Positions 8,438 to 16,668 of a stretch of DNA of 64,000 nt are shown here, in pieces. This DNA comes from Hydrogenoanaerobacterium sp032017025. GTDB taxonomy: Bacteria; Bacillota; Clostridia; Oscillospirales; Ruminococcaceae. The notes below the pieces were generated by a model. That model was given only the letters and a program-made list of their open reading frames with translations, was not told the DNA's origin and did not search any database. A program made the translations under genes and the position numbers. Numbering within the stretch: position 1 is the first letter of the stretch; every line of letters starts with the position of its first letter. The stretch covers positions 1 to 64,000 of the forward strand of contig NZ_DALZQO010000008.1 of NCBI RefSeq assembly GCF_032017025.1, written 5' to 3'.

Positions 8438-9874
8438 ATGTCGGGAAAAAAATCAAATGTTAAGGAGCGGGGCGGATTGGAAAACTATTTTCAGCTCAAA
8501 GAACACGGTACAACGGTAAAAACCGAGATTGTCGCCGGTTTGACCACATTCTTTACGATGGCGTACATCATCTTTGTCAACCCAAACATGCTTTCTATGG
8601 GCAACAGCCAAATTTTTAACGGCGTATTCTTCGCTACCTGCATCTCGGCTTTCATCGGTACAGCTTTGATGGCGTTTCTTGCCAAAATTCCGTTTGCTCA
8701 GGCCTCAGGCATGGGGCTCAACGCGTTCTTCGCATTTACCGTTATGCCCGCCATGGTAAAGGTTACAGGGCAAGAACTGGACGTTATCGGTCAATACCAG
8801 TGTGCGCTGGCACTTGTATTTATGTCAGGCTTGCTGTTTATCCTCATCACTATCATTGGTGCACGTGAGGCAATTGTAAAGGCTATTCCACAAAACGTAA
8901 AAATCGCCATCAGCGGCGGTATCGGTTTGTTCCTTGCTTATCTGGGCCTACAGAGCGCACACATTGTCGTGCCCGACCCTGCTGTGCAAGTTGGCCTCAT
9001 CAATTTTTCTGCGATTGGCGACCCCGAAATGCGTATTCCTGTTATGAGTGCCATTCTCGCGCTGCTCGGCTTATTTATCATCACCGCACTTTATAAGCTA
9101 AGAGTAAAGGGTTCCATTCTCATCGGTATCATCATTACCGGTATTCTAGCTTACTTCCCGTTTGGCGTAGCAACTTTGCCGGAATCTTTCTCGATCAATT
9201 TTGCAGCGCAGGCTAAAGATTTTATGGATGTTTCTTTCCTCCGTCTTGACTTTGCAACCCTGTTTGCGGGTAAAAACCTTGCTTCTACCATAGCAACCGT
9301 TCTGGTATTGATTCTGTCGTTCTCTATGGTCGATATGTTTGATACCATTGGAACACTGCTGGGCACTGCCGGACAGGCCGGGCTGCTGGATAAAGAGGGC
9401 AATATGCCCCGCATGAAGCAAGCCCTGTTGTCCGATGCCATTGCAACCTCAGCCGGCGCACTGCTTGGCACCTCCACCGTTACCACCTTTGTTGAATCCA
9501 CCGCCGGTATTGCTGAGGGTGGCAGAACCGGTCTTACCTCCGCAACAACTGCCGGCTGCTTCCTGCTTGCTTTGGTTGCCGCCCCGTTTGTCGGCTTGAT
9601 CCCCGGTGTTGCAACCGCACCCGCACTGATTTTTGTAGGCGCGCTGATGATCAGCGGGCTCAAGAATATGAACTTTGACGATATCTCTGAGGCGATTCCC
9701 GGCTTTTTGACCGTTGCTATGATGCCCCTCACCTACTCCATTGCAAACGGTATTGGCTTTGGTTTGATCTCTCACTGTGTCATCAAGCTGTTCAGCGGTA
9801 AAGTGAAAGAGACTTCTTGGATTACCTGGTTGCTCTCGTTTTTCTTTATTCTGAAATTTGTACTTGCGATTTAG
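8438..9874 (+). CDS. NCS2-family adenine/guanine/hypoxanthine permease
   Basis: 478 residues from ATG 8438, which has GGGAGG 8 bases upstream; the frame is open further upstream but without a start signal. Polytopic nucleobase/proton symporter of the AzgA/PbuG branch. Characteristic segments are GLTTFFTMAYIIFVNP near the N-terminus, ASGMGLNAFFAF (substrate region), SFSMVDMFDTIGTLLGTAGQAG and GTSTVTTFVESTAGIAEGGRTGL. Exact substrate is not resolved. Single gene with its own terminator. Confidence 0.92.
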   Translation: MSGKKSNVKERGGLENYFQLKEHGTTVKTEIVAGLTTFFTMAYIIFVNPNMLSMGNSQIFNGVFFATCISAFIGTALMAFLAKIPFAQASGMGLNAFFAFTVMPAMVKVTGQELDVIGQYQCALALVFMSGLLFILITIIGAREAIVKAIPQNVKIAISGGIGLFLAYLGLQSAHIVVPDPAVQVGLINFSAIGDPEMRIPVMSAILALLGLFIITALYKLRVKGSILIGIIITGILAYFPFGVATLPESFSINFAAQAKDFMDVSFLRLDFATLFAGKNLASTIATVLVLILSFSMVDMFDTIGTLLGTAGQAGLLDKEGNMPRMKQALLSDAIATSAGALLGTSTVTTFVESTAGIAEGGRTGLTSATTAGCFLLALVAAPFVGLIPGVATAPALIFVGALMISGLKNMNFDDISEAIPGFLTVAMMPLTYSIANGIGFGLISHCVIKLFSGKVKETSWITWLLSFFFILKFVLAI

Positions 9875-9883
9875 GTTTTTGAT

Positions 9884-9920
9884 AAAAAGAGGCACTCATC
9901 GTTTGATGAGTGCCTCTTTT
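9884..9920. terminator. bidirectional terminator between the permease and nrdG
   Basis: AAAAAGAGGCACTCATC arm and its complement with a 4-base loop; A-run on one side and T-run on the other, serving convergent genes. Confidence 0.9.
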
Positions 9921-9953
9921 ATTGCTTATGCCAAATTCAATCAAAAATTGGTA

Positions 9954-10463
9954 TTATAGCTGTGCCAATACCACCTGCCCTGCCTCCTGGGTTTTGGCAA
10001 CATCAATAATACGCTGGTTGCGACTGCCGCGAAACGTAAGCGTAAGGTCACGCTCGGCAAGCACAAACCGCCCGTCCACCAGAAGATCGGTGGCATTCAA
10101 CAGCTGCGCCACAGCGGGACGTTGCAGTGCCATAGCAGCAAGCTGCTCGTAGGTATAACCCGAATAGGTCATTAGGTTAAGCCCCCGCTTCTTGACCTCC
10201 TGTGCCAGCTCATAAAGCGCCTCAGGCTGGCAGAAAGGCTCGCCGCCCGAAAACGTTACACCCGAAAGCAGCGGGTTTTTATCCAGCTCAGCGGTGATCT
10301 TACTCAGCTCACAGTCATATCCGCCCTCAAAATCGTGCGACTGCGGGTTGTGGCAGCCTTCGCAGTGGTGTGGACAGCCCTGTGTAAACACCACAAAGCG
10401 AATGCCCGGTCCATCCACAATCGATTCACGCACAACACCTGCTATTCTTACTGTCGTTCCCAT
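9954..10463 (-). CDS. nrdG: anaerobic ribonucleotide reductase activating protein NrdG
   Basis: 169-residue radical-SAM activase that generates the glycyl radical on the class III ribonucleotide reductase. The CPHHCEGC motif (CxxxCxxC, [4Fe-4S]/SAM binding) lies at about residues 30-37, preceded by VDGPGIRFVVFTQG, and TFSGGEPF is the SAM-contacting GGE motif. Length is normal. It is the third gene after nrdD and the separate glycyl-radical ORF, with a weak terminator-like hairpin between that ORF and nrdG which may lower its dose. Confidence 0.96.
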   Translation of the reverse strand: MGTTVRIAGVVRESIVDGPGIRFVVFTQGCPHHCEGCHNPQSHDFEGGYDCELSKITAELDKNPLLSGVTFSGGEPFCQPEALYELAQEVKKRGLNLMTYSGYTYEQLAAMALQRPAVAQLLNATDLLVDGRFVLAERDLTLTFRGSRNQRIIDVAKTQEAGQVVLAQL

Positions 10464-10479
10464 CTAAACTCTCCATTTC

Positions 10480-10507
10480 AAAAGGACGGATCGAAATCCG
10501 TCCTTTC
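10480..10507 (-). terminator. attenuating hairpin before nrdG
   Basis: GGACGGAT stem with a TTCG-type loop followed by only four T on the minus strand; probably partial termination between the small ORF and nrdG. Confidence 0.6.
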
Positions 10508-10528
10508 AGCTTTATCGTTATCGTGGCA

Positions 10529-10687
10529 CTAGATTCTTTCAGGCTCCAGCCCGTGCTTTACACGGTCATGCTCCTCGGCACGTTTTGCATTGTTAAAACG
10601 GTCTACAGTACCAACCAGGTAACCTGTAATGCGGCGAATTCTTTCAAAGCCTACGCCTTCGCCTACCATCTGTGTGTTATGATTCAT
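10529..10687 (-). CDS. stand-alone glycyl-radical segment of class III ribonucleotide reductase
   Basis: 52 residues, starting at ATG 10687 with AGGAGG 9 bases upstream (another in-frame ATG at 10696 touches the ribosome binding site). The sequence from residue 10 on, EGVGFERIRRITGYLVG then DRFNNAKRAEEHDRVKHG, matches what is normally the last 35-40 residues of NrdD; in E. coli NrdD the corresponding RRVCGYLG holds the radical Gly681. By that alignment the radical Gly here is Gly22. The gene begins 21 bases after the nrdD stop, so it is translated separately, not by frameshift of a single reading frame. Comparable in idea to GrcA/YfiD for pyruvate formate-lyase. Homology is from recalled family sequences; separate function is inference. 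Confidence 0.8.
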   Translation of the reverse strand: MNHNTQMVGEGVGFERIRRITGYLVGTVDRFNNAKRAEEHDRVKHGLEPERI

Positions 10688-10707
10688 ACGTGACATCCTC
10701 CTCTAAA

Positions 10708-13023
10708 TTAAACTGCATTTATCGTTCTGTCTTTTTCTTCATTGATATCACCGCAGTAACCGCAGTTGTCGGTATTCCCGCGGTAGACGCCCAGCTTGCG
10801 GAGCACCTCAACGCTGACACCTTCGCCCTCATGTCTGCCGCAGCGCGGGCAAACATCATCGATGATGCCTGTGTAACCGCAGACAGGGTCTCGGTCAACA
10901 GGGTGATTGATTGAACCGTAGCCGATACCGCTCTCTTTCATGCAGCGCACAACACGCTCAAACGCATCCAGGTTCTTGCAAGGGTCTCCGTCCAACTCCA
11001 CATAGGTAATGTGCCCGCCGTTGGTTAGGGCATGGTATGGTGCCTCCAGCTTAATCTTTTCAAACGCCGAAATATTGTGGTAAACCGGAACATGGAACGA
11101 GTTGGTATAGTAGTCGCGGTCGGTCACACCTGCGATTACACCATATTTTTTCTTATCAATTCGTACAAAACGCCCAGACAAGCCCTCCGCCGGTGTTGCA
11201 ATCAGCGAGTAGTTAAAACCTGTGCGCTTTGCTTCCTCATCCATGCGTTTTCTCATATAGCCTACAATATCAAGGCCCAAATTCTGCGCCTCTTGCGATT
11301 CGCCGTGGTGCTTGCCAATCAGCGCCTTGAGGCACTCCGCAAGCCCAATAAAACCAATGGTAAGTGTGCCATGCTTGAGCACCTCCTCCACCGAGTCGTT
11401 GGCAGATAGCTTATCGGAATCCAGCCAGATGCCCTCACCCATAAGGAAGGGATAGTTTTTCACCTTTTTTGCCGCCTGAATTCGGTAGCGTTCCATGAGC
11501 TGTTCGGTCACCATACTGATTTTACGCTCAAGATCCTCAAAAAACAAATCCACGTTTCCGTTCGCCTTAATCGCCATACGCGGCAGATTAATGGAGGTAA
11601 AGCTGAGGTTGCCCCGGCCACCCACCACTTGCCGTGTGGGGTCGTAGGCGTTTGCCATAACGCGGGTACGGCAGCCCATGTAAGCAACCTCCGTGTTGTG
11701 GTCTCCCTCTTTGTAATACTGTGCGTTAAACGGCGCATCGAGGAACGAAAAGTTGGGAAATAAGCGTTTCGCCGATACACGACAGGCCAGCTTAAACAGG
11801 TCGTAATTGGGATCGTTGTGGTTGTAGTTTACACCCTCTTTGACCTTAAAAATATGGATGGGAAAGATGGGCGTTTCACCGTTGCCCAGCCCTGCCTCGG
11901 TTGCAAGCAGCACGTTTTCGATTACCAGCCTGCCCTCGGGCGAGGTATCGGTGCCGTAATTAATCGAGCTGAACGGAATCTGCGCACCGGCACGGGAATG
12001 CATGGTGTTTAGGTTATGTACAAACGCCTCCATCGCCTGATAGGTGGCGCGTCTGGTCTCTTTGTTTGCGTAGCTTTTTGCCGTCGCCTGCACCCTTTTG
12101 ATGCTCTCAGCCGGAATTACCTCGGCAAGCAGCTCGGCCTCTTTCTCACAGTAGCCGTTGTCATCCGCCAATATGGGGCTGATCTGATATTCCTGCTCAA
12201 TGCGTTTGCACAGCCCTTTCGCCGTATCCACGCCGTTTTGGGTACCGCACAAAATCTCCATTGTCTTACCAAGATTGCTCAAATACAGCTTGCGGTAGGT
12301 TTTTGCAACGCCGCGCGCCATCCCGTAATCAAAGTTGGGAATGCTCTGCCCGCCATGCTGATCGTTCTGGTTTGACTGAATTGCAATGCATGCCAGCGCC
12401 GAGTAGCTTTGAATATCGTTCGGCTCACGCAAAAAACCATGCCCTGTGGAAAACCCTCCCTTGAAGAGTTTTTCAATATCAATTTGGCAACAAGTGGTTG
12501 TCAACGTTAAAAAGTCAAGGTCATGGATATGGATATCTCCCTCCGCATGTGCCTTGGCATGTGCGGGATTGAGCACGAACATTTCGTAAAACTGTTTTGC
12601 ACCCTCACTGCCGTATTTGAGCATGGTGCCCATGGCAGTGTCACCGTCGATGTTCGCATTCTCACGTTTTACGTCGTTATCAGAAGCCTCCTTAAAGGTG
12701 AGGTCTTCGTACACCTTCATTAAACGGGTGTTGCTCTCGCGCACGCGGGTGCGCTCTGCACGGTACAGAATGAATTCCTTCGCAGTGCGGGCATGGCCCT
12801 GCTCGATGAGTATTTTCTCCACTGCATCTTGAATTTGTTCAACGGTAGGGGTTTCGGTGTGCAGCTTGTTCTCGATATAAGCGGCAACATCATTGGCAAT
12901 GGTATATGCCATTTCCTTATCTTTTCCGCCCAACACCTCCGCCGCTTTGTAAATGGCTGTCGCAATTTTTTCAATGTCGAACTGCACACTGCGCCCGTCA
13001 CGTTTTACAATCGTCTTTATCAT
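10708..13023 (-). CDS. nrdD: anaerobic ribonucleoside-triphosphate reductase, large chain lacking the usual C-terminal segment
   Basis: 771 residues. Reduces NTPs to dNTPs under anaerobiosis with a glycyl radical and formate or thiol reductant. An ATP-cone allosteric domain (IVKRDGRSVQFDIEKIATAI, residues 3-22 onward) is followed by the 10-stranded barrel (HIHDLDF, GGQSIPNFDYG, GLGNGETPIFP). The C-terminal zinc region has INHPVDRDPVCGYTG and VCPRCGR, but instead of continuing into RRxxGYLVG it runs through VLRKLGVYRG and NCGYCGDINEEK to a stop. CGYCG could be a degenerate radical motif; the canonical one is on the next ORF. Operon nrdD-small ORF-nrdG, NrdR-controlled. Confidence 0.93.
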   Translation of the reverse strand: MIKTIVKRDGRSVQFDIEKIATAIYKAAEVLGGKDKEMAYTIANDVAAYIENKLHTETPTVEQIQDAVEKILIEQGHARTAKEFILYRAERTRVRESNTRLMKVYEDLTFKEASDNDVKRENANIDGDTAMGTMLKYGSEGAKQFYEMFVLNPAHAKAHAEGDIHIHDLDFLTLTTTCCQIDIEKLFKGGFSTGHGFLREPNDIQSYSALACIAIQSNQNDQHGGQSIPNFDYGMARGVAKTYRKLYLSNLGKTMEILCGTQNGVDTAKGLCKRIEQEYQISPILADDNGYCEKEAELLAEVIPAESIKRVQATAKSYANKETRRATYQAMEAFVHNLNTMHSRAGAQIPFSSINYGTDTSPEGRLVIENVLLATEAGLGNGETPIFPIHIFKVKEGVNYNHNDPNYDLFKLACRVSAKRLFPNFSFLDAPFNAQYYKEGDHNTEVAYMGCRTRVMANAYDPTRQVVGGRGNLSFTSINLPRMAIKANGNVDLFFEDLERKISMVTEQLMERYRIQAAKKVKNYPFLMGEGIWLDSDKLSANDSVEEVLKHGTLTIGFIGLAECLKALIGKHHGESQEAQNLGLDIVGYMRKRMDEEAKRTGFNYSLIATPAEGLSGRFVRIDKKKYGVIAGVTDRDYYTNSFHVPVYHNISAFEKIKLEAPYHALTNGGHITYVELDGDPCKNLDAFERVVRCMKESGIGYGSINHPVDRDPVCGYTGIIDDVCPRCGRHEGEGVSVEVLRKLGVYRGNTDNCGYCGDINEEKDRTINAV

Positions 13024-13062
13024 TCTGTTTTCCTCCGCAAGTTGTTCTGGTTTAAGGGTTCA

Positions 13063-13110
13063 TCACTATATTTATAAGCTCCACCACATCCAAACCACAA
13101 GATATAGTGT
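13063..13110 (-). promoter_or_regulatory. tandem NrdR boxes
   Basis: TCACTATATTTATAAG (13063-13078) and CCACAAGATATAGTGT (13095-13110), both resembling the NrdR consensus (ACACwATATwTwGTGT-like), start 32 bp apart, i.e. three helical turns as is typical. They lie just downstream of the nrdD transcription start. Confidence 0.8.
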
Positions 13111-13131
13111 CCGCAAATTTACTACTCGTTT

Positions 13132-13160
13132 ATCATATCTCTTAATCTTGCTCTTGTCAA
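13132..13160 (-). promoter_or_regulatory. nrdD operon promoter
   Basis: On the minus strand TTGACA (13160-13155), 17-base spacer, TATGAT (13137-13132). The NrdR boxes fall at about +15 to +62. Confidence 0.85.
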
Positions 13161-13250
13161 TTGGTAAAACTACCATTTTCAGTACAAAATTTTATTTTTT
13201 GTACTAGATATTGTGTTTTTGCAAGTTGCGCTTACTTTAGCGCAGAGCAT

Positions 13251-13282
13251 AAAAAAGAGGGCGTTATAGCGCCCCCCTTTTT
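13251..13282 (-). terminator. terminator of the nagB-oxidoreductase operon
   Basis: GGGCGC-type stem flanked by A6 and T6; in the minus direction it follows the oxidoreductase stop by about 25 bases. Confidence 0.85.
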
Positions 13283-13308
13283 ACAGTAAAAATGCCGTAT
13301 TTCCGCCT

Positions 13309-14286
13309 TTAAGTTTGGTCAGAAATTTCGCTGAGAATTTCCATTACGGTAAGTATTTGCTCTTCCGTAAACATATCGGAATCAACATTGTTTTTAATAC
13401 AGTTTGTAAAATGACTAAGCTCCTCAAAATACGTTCCCGTTGGCGGTACATTGATTCCGGTGGGTATTTTAATCTTCTCCTCGGTGTCGAACACACGCGG
13501 TTCATGGTCAAATTGGTAAGCGGTTACCGTTTCTCCATCGTTTACCACCACCGCGTTTTCAAAATAAACGCGCCATTTTGCAGTAAACGGAATATCGGCG
13601 TTAAACCATGCTGCCTCACAAACGATGTTGCAATTATCGCCGTAACCATACTGAAAGCGGTATTGCTCCTTGTAATCCTTATCCGCGTTGCCGCAGCTGG
13701 TAAAGCTGTAGCTCTGCGGTTTGCCCAACAAACTGACAATCAGGTCAAGGTCATGGATGTGCAAATCGTAAGGGATGTGCCCGCTGCGTGTTTTATCAAA
13801 CAGCCAGCCGCCTTTCACCCAACGGGGGCAGGCAGAAAGCCGCTCAAAGGTGCCATCCAGCAGTTTTCCGTATTCACCGCTCTTTACAAGCTGATACAAC
13901 ACCTTGCTGGTGGGGAAAAACCGCAGCACCTGCGCCACAAACAGCCGCACGCCTTTTTCTTTTGCAAGTGCAAACATTGCCCTTGCATCCTCTATTTTCA
14001 GCGCTACCGGCTTTTCGCAGATTACATTTGCCCCCGCATGCAACGCAGCGAAGACATGCTCCCGGTGCATAAAGGTAGGAGTACAGACGTCAACAATGTC
14101 CAGCTCCTCGTTCGTCAGCATATCACCAATGTTGGTGTACAGCACTGCGCCAATCTCCTGCGCTTTCTGCTTCGCCTGTTCAGAAACATCACATAGCGCC
14201 ACCACTTTGCAGCCCTCTATGTGGGCATAGTTGCTGATATGTACGATACCCATGCCGCCTACACCAACAATTCCTATTTTTAACAT
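13309..14286 (-). CDS. Gfo/Idh/MocA-family oxidoreductase
   Basis: 325 residues. The N-terminal Rossmann fold has GIVGVGGMGIVH (GxGxxG, residues about 5-16), followed by the family's VDVCTPTFMH and the catalytic-lysine motif CEKPVAL near residue 90. The C-terminal beta-sheet substrate domain has HIHDLDLIV with the conserved Asp/His pattern. It probably oxidises or epimerises a sugar or sugar acid with NAD(P). It sits 14 bp downstream of nagB in the same operon, so an amino-sugar or linked-sugar substrate is a reasonable guess only. Confidence 0.88.
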   Translation of the reverse strand: MLKIGIVGVGGMGIVHISNYAHIEGCKVVALCDVSEQAKQKAQEIGAVLYTNIGDMLTNEELDIVDVCTPTFMHREHVFAALHAGANVICEKPVALKIEDARAMFALAKEKGVRLFVAQVLRFFPTSKVLYQLVKSGEYGKLLDGTFERLSACPRWVKGGWLFDKTRSGHIPYDLHIHDLDLIVSLLGKPQSYSFTSCGNADKDYKEQYRFQYGYGDNCNIVCEAAWFNADIPFTAKWRVYFENAVVVNDGETVTAYQFDHEPRVFDTEEKIKIPTGINVPPTGTYFEELSHFTNCIKNNVDSDMFTEEQILTVMEILSEISDQT

Positions 14287-14300
14287 AAAGTGCGCTCCTT

Positions 14301-15053
14301 TTAAAACAGTTCCGGGTGCTTCTGAGCGACAACTTGCAGGGCGGCCTCATCTGCCACAACGGTAAGGTTGGGGTGCAGCTGCAGAATTGAAGCGGGCACC
14401 TTTGGGGTAATGGGGCCAAACAGTGCCGTCTCCATAATGTCTGCTTTCCCCTCGCCCGAAGCTAGCAAAATGATTGCTTTCGCCTGCATAATCGATTTTA
14501 TGCCCATGGTGATTGCCTGTTTTGGCACATCGTCGATCGAAGCGAAGAAGCGGGAGTTCGCATCAATGGTTTTTTGTGCAAGATCCACCAGATGAGTCTG
14601 CTGCTCAAACGCCTCATCCGGCTCATTAAAGCCGATATGGCCGTTGTTGCCGATTCCCAGTACCTGCAGATCCACTCCGCCCAAATCGGCAATGTGTTTG
14701 TCGTAGCGTCTGCACTCTTGCTCTACATCTGCCGCCATGCCGTTGGGTACGCTGGTGTTGGACTTATCGATGTTAACGTGATTGAATAAGTTTTCATTCA
14801 TAAAGTAGCGGTAGCCCTGGTCGTTGTATGCATCCAGCCCCACATACTCATCAAGATTGATCGATTTCACCGCTTTAAAATCGAGATCTCCTTTTTCATA
14901 CCATGCAATCAGCTGCTTGTACATGCCTACCGGAGTAGAGCCTGTTGCGAGACCGAGCACACAGTTGGGGCGCAAAATTACCGTTGCACTCACCACATTT
15001 GCCGCCTTGCGGCTCATATCATTGTAATCCTTTGCCCGAATCAACTTCATCAT
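14301..15053 (-). CDS. nagB: glucosamine-6-phosphate deaminase
   Basis: 250 residues. Converts glucosamine-6-phosphate to fructose-6-phosphate and ammonia, feeding amino sugars into glycolysis. Signature segments: LGLATGSTPVGMY (phosphate loop), LDEYVGL (catalytic Asp), LGIGNNGHIGFNEP (active-site His and Glu). Slightly shorter than the E. coli hexameric allosteric enzyme and like the monomeric Gram-positive type. ATG with AGGAGGTTTTCC-type site upstream. No nagA or transporter is next to it. Confidence 0.95.
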   Translation of the reverse strand: MMKLIRAKDYNDMSRKAANVVSATVILRPNCVLGLATGSTPVGMYKQLIAWYEKGDLDFKAVKSINLDEYVGLDAYNDQGYRYFMNENLFNHVNIDKSNTSVPNGMAADVEQECRRYDKHIADLGGVDLQVLGIGNNGHIGFNEPDEAFEQQTHLVDLAQKTIDANSRFFASIDDVPKQAITMGIKSIMQAKAIILLASGEGKADIMETALFGPITPKVPASILQLHPNLTVVADEAALQVVAQKHPELF

Positions 15054-15341
15054 TTGGAAAACCTCCTACTATTCTATTTTCGCCTTATTACTTGCATTTT
15101 AGCATTTATATCCATTCTTGTCTATGCACGGTCGTGTGCCTTTTTTACCTGTATTGGTTTGTTTTAAGATTATTCCCTGCTCACGCAATGCTACCTGTTC
15201 GTACAGGATCTCACCCTATAGTTTGCAGAGAATGATAGTAATTTTAATTATATTCTTTTTTACCCTGTGTTTCAATCTTAATTTCGCTCTGTCCCCAATT
15301 TTACCCTGCAAAAAATCTGCCCTTCTTGCGCACTATATGAA
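15054..15341. other. AT-rich intergenic region between divergent nagB and the binding-protein gene
   Basis: No open reading frame with a start signal and no repeat seen. It should hold the nagB promoter; I see no convincing -35/-10 pair for it. Confidence 0.5.
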
Positions 15342-15371
15342 TTGACAGAGCATTGCCAAACGCGGTAGAAT
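15342..15371 (+). promoter_or_regulatory. promoter of the leader with motif copy B
   Basis: TTGACA (15342-15347), 18 bases, TAGAAT (15366-15371). Transcription would start near 15378, i.e. at the first base pair of the leader's closing stem. Confidence 0.8.
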
Positions 15372-15379
15372 ATAAAATA

Positions 15380-15536
15380 GTTTGCACTGCTACCATAGCT
15401 TTGGCAGAAATAAGCTGAAAAAGCAGGCATAGGCAACTGCCGTGCAAACGGCTCTCTAAAGCCAATGCCATAACATCGTGCCCTTTGGGTATGCAAACAA
15501 TTTTATTTTGAAGATGAAATTGCTGTAACAGAAAGG
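15380..15536 (+). ncRNA. structured leader RNA motif, copy B (upstream of ABC binding protein)
   Basis: Closing stem GTTTGCA (15380-15386) with TGCAAAC (15492-15498), extended by TACC (15391-15394) with GGTA (15488-15491). Inside is the core stem GCATAGGC (15427-15434) with GCCAATGC (15461-15468), which encloses hairpin GCCGT-GCAA-ACGGC (15439-15452); spacing of 4 and 8 bases is identical to copy A. A third stem (15498-15522) precedes the AAAGG ribosome binding site. Riboswitch-like layout; class not recognised. Confidence 0.7.
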
Positions 15537-15547
15537 AAATCGTACCT

Positions 15548-16504
15548 ATGAAGATAAAAAGACTGATTGCTTTACTGCTCGCTTTTGCGATGCTGCTTAT
15601 TCTGCCCGCCTGCTCGAAAAACGGCGGTGCCAGCGGCAGCGAAGAAGATGTCTCCGAATCGGAGCAGATGGACGAAAGTGGGAATTTCCCCGTCAAATTT
15701 GAGAAAGCGCGCATTAAAGCGGCGCCGGAACGTGTGGTTTCACTTTCGCCTGCACTTACCGAGATTATTTGCGATCTGGGGTATTTTGACAAGCTTGCCG
15801 GCGTAAGCGACTACTGTACCTACGAGGATGAAGATGTTGAGAGCCTAACGAAGGTCGGTACGATCAACGCACCCGATCTTGACAGTATTCAGTCGGCAAA
15901 GCCCGATGTGGTGGTGGCTGCTTCCCCCTTTGCTGAAGCAGACCTTGTCAAACTGCAGCAGATGAACGCCGTGGTAGTAATTCTGCCGCGTGCCAAAAAT
16001 ATGCAGGAGCTCAAAACACTCTACACCGACATCGGCAGAATATTCGAGGGGGAAACCGATGGTGCTGCCAAGGGCAAGGCTTTATTCCAGGAACAGAATG
16101 CCCGCGTTGAGGAAATTCTCTCCAAGGTAGAGGCTGCCACCATTAACAAGCAGCCGCAGGCCGCCTACTTGAGGCTGATACCGCTCACACTTGCCACCGG
16201 TGATACCTTTGAAGGGCAGTTGCTTGAGGCGATTGGGTTTCAAAACAGTGCTGCCGCCTACGGTGAATGGATTTACCCGCAGGACAAAGCGGTAGATCTT
16301 ATGCCGGACATACTGTTTTATGATAAGGCGATTGGGATAGAAGGCATAAAAAGCTCGCAAATATATAACACCACCCCTGCTTATGCAAATTCCAAATGTT
16401 TTGAATATGACCTTGAGGTCTTTGAACGTCAGGGTGTTCGCATGTTTGATATGCTGGAGGATATGGCGCGCCAAGGGTGCCCCGATGCCTTTGCAGCTGA
16501 ATAA
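15548..16504 (+). CDS. periplasmic-binding-type lipoprotein, cobalamin/Fe3+-siderophore class (BtuF/FhuD-like)
   Basis: 318 residues. Signal peptide with lipobox LPAC (Cys near residue 22), then a Ser/Glu-rich linker. The mature part has the type III binding-protein opening RVVSLSPALTEIICDLG and DLDSIQSAKPDVVVAAS, typical of BtuF/FhuD/FepB folds. Ligand (vitamin B12, haem, siderophore) cannot be told. No permease or ATPase gene is adjacent, so it is an orphan. AAAGG 11 bases before ATG 15548. Its leader carries structured motif B, so expression is probably controlled at the RNA level (inference). Confidence 0.85.
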   Translation: MKIKRLIALLLAFAMLLILPACSKNGGASGSEEDVSESEQMDESGNFPVKFEKARIKAAPERVVSLSPALTEIICDLGYFDKLAGVSDYCTYEDEDVESLTKVGTINAPDLDSIQSAKPDVVVAASPFAEADLVKLQQMNAVVVILPRAKNMQELKTLYTDIGRIFEGETDGAAKGKALFQEQNARVEEILSKVEAATINKQPQAAYLRLIPLTLATGDTFEGQLLEAIGFQNSAAAYGEWIYPQDKAVDLMPDILFYDKAIGIEGIKSSQIYNTTPAYANSKCFEYDLEVFERQGVRMFDMLEDMARQGCPDAFAAE

Positions 16505-16513
16505 AAATTCACT

Positions 16514-16557
16514 TGCCTGCTAGTGTCATTTTTTGGCTCTAGCGGGCACTTTTTTTA
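16514..16557 (+). terminator. terminator of the binding-protein gene
   Basis: 10-bp stem TGCCTGCTAG with CTAGCGGGCA followed by T7. Confidence 0.88.
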
Positions 16558-16565
16558 CAAAATCA

Positions 16566-16594
16566 TTGTAAATTATAAACTAATATGGTATTAT
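16566..16594 (+). promoter_or_regulatory. promoter of the GGDEF gene
   Basis: TTGTAA (16566-16571), 17 bases, TATTAT (16589-16594). Confidence 0.6.
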
Positions 16595-16668
16595 ATTGGA
16601 TAATGATATATCATTATTTCTTTGCTCTGCTCTTCTGGCAGGGTATTTTCATTTTGGGAGGTGAGTTA

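Noticed and set aside
15380..15536. Cobalamin riboswitch before the BtuF-like gene
   Set aside because: The conserved B12-box blocks (GCCACTG-type and GCCAGGAGACC-type) are absent; the structure is a different one.
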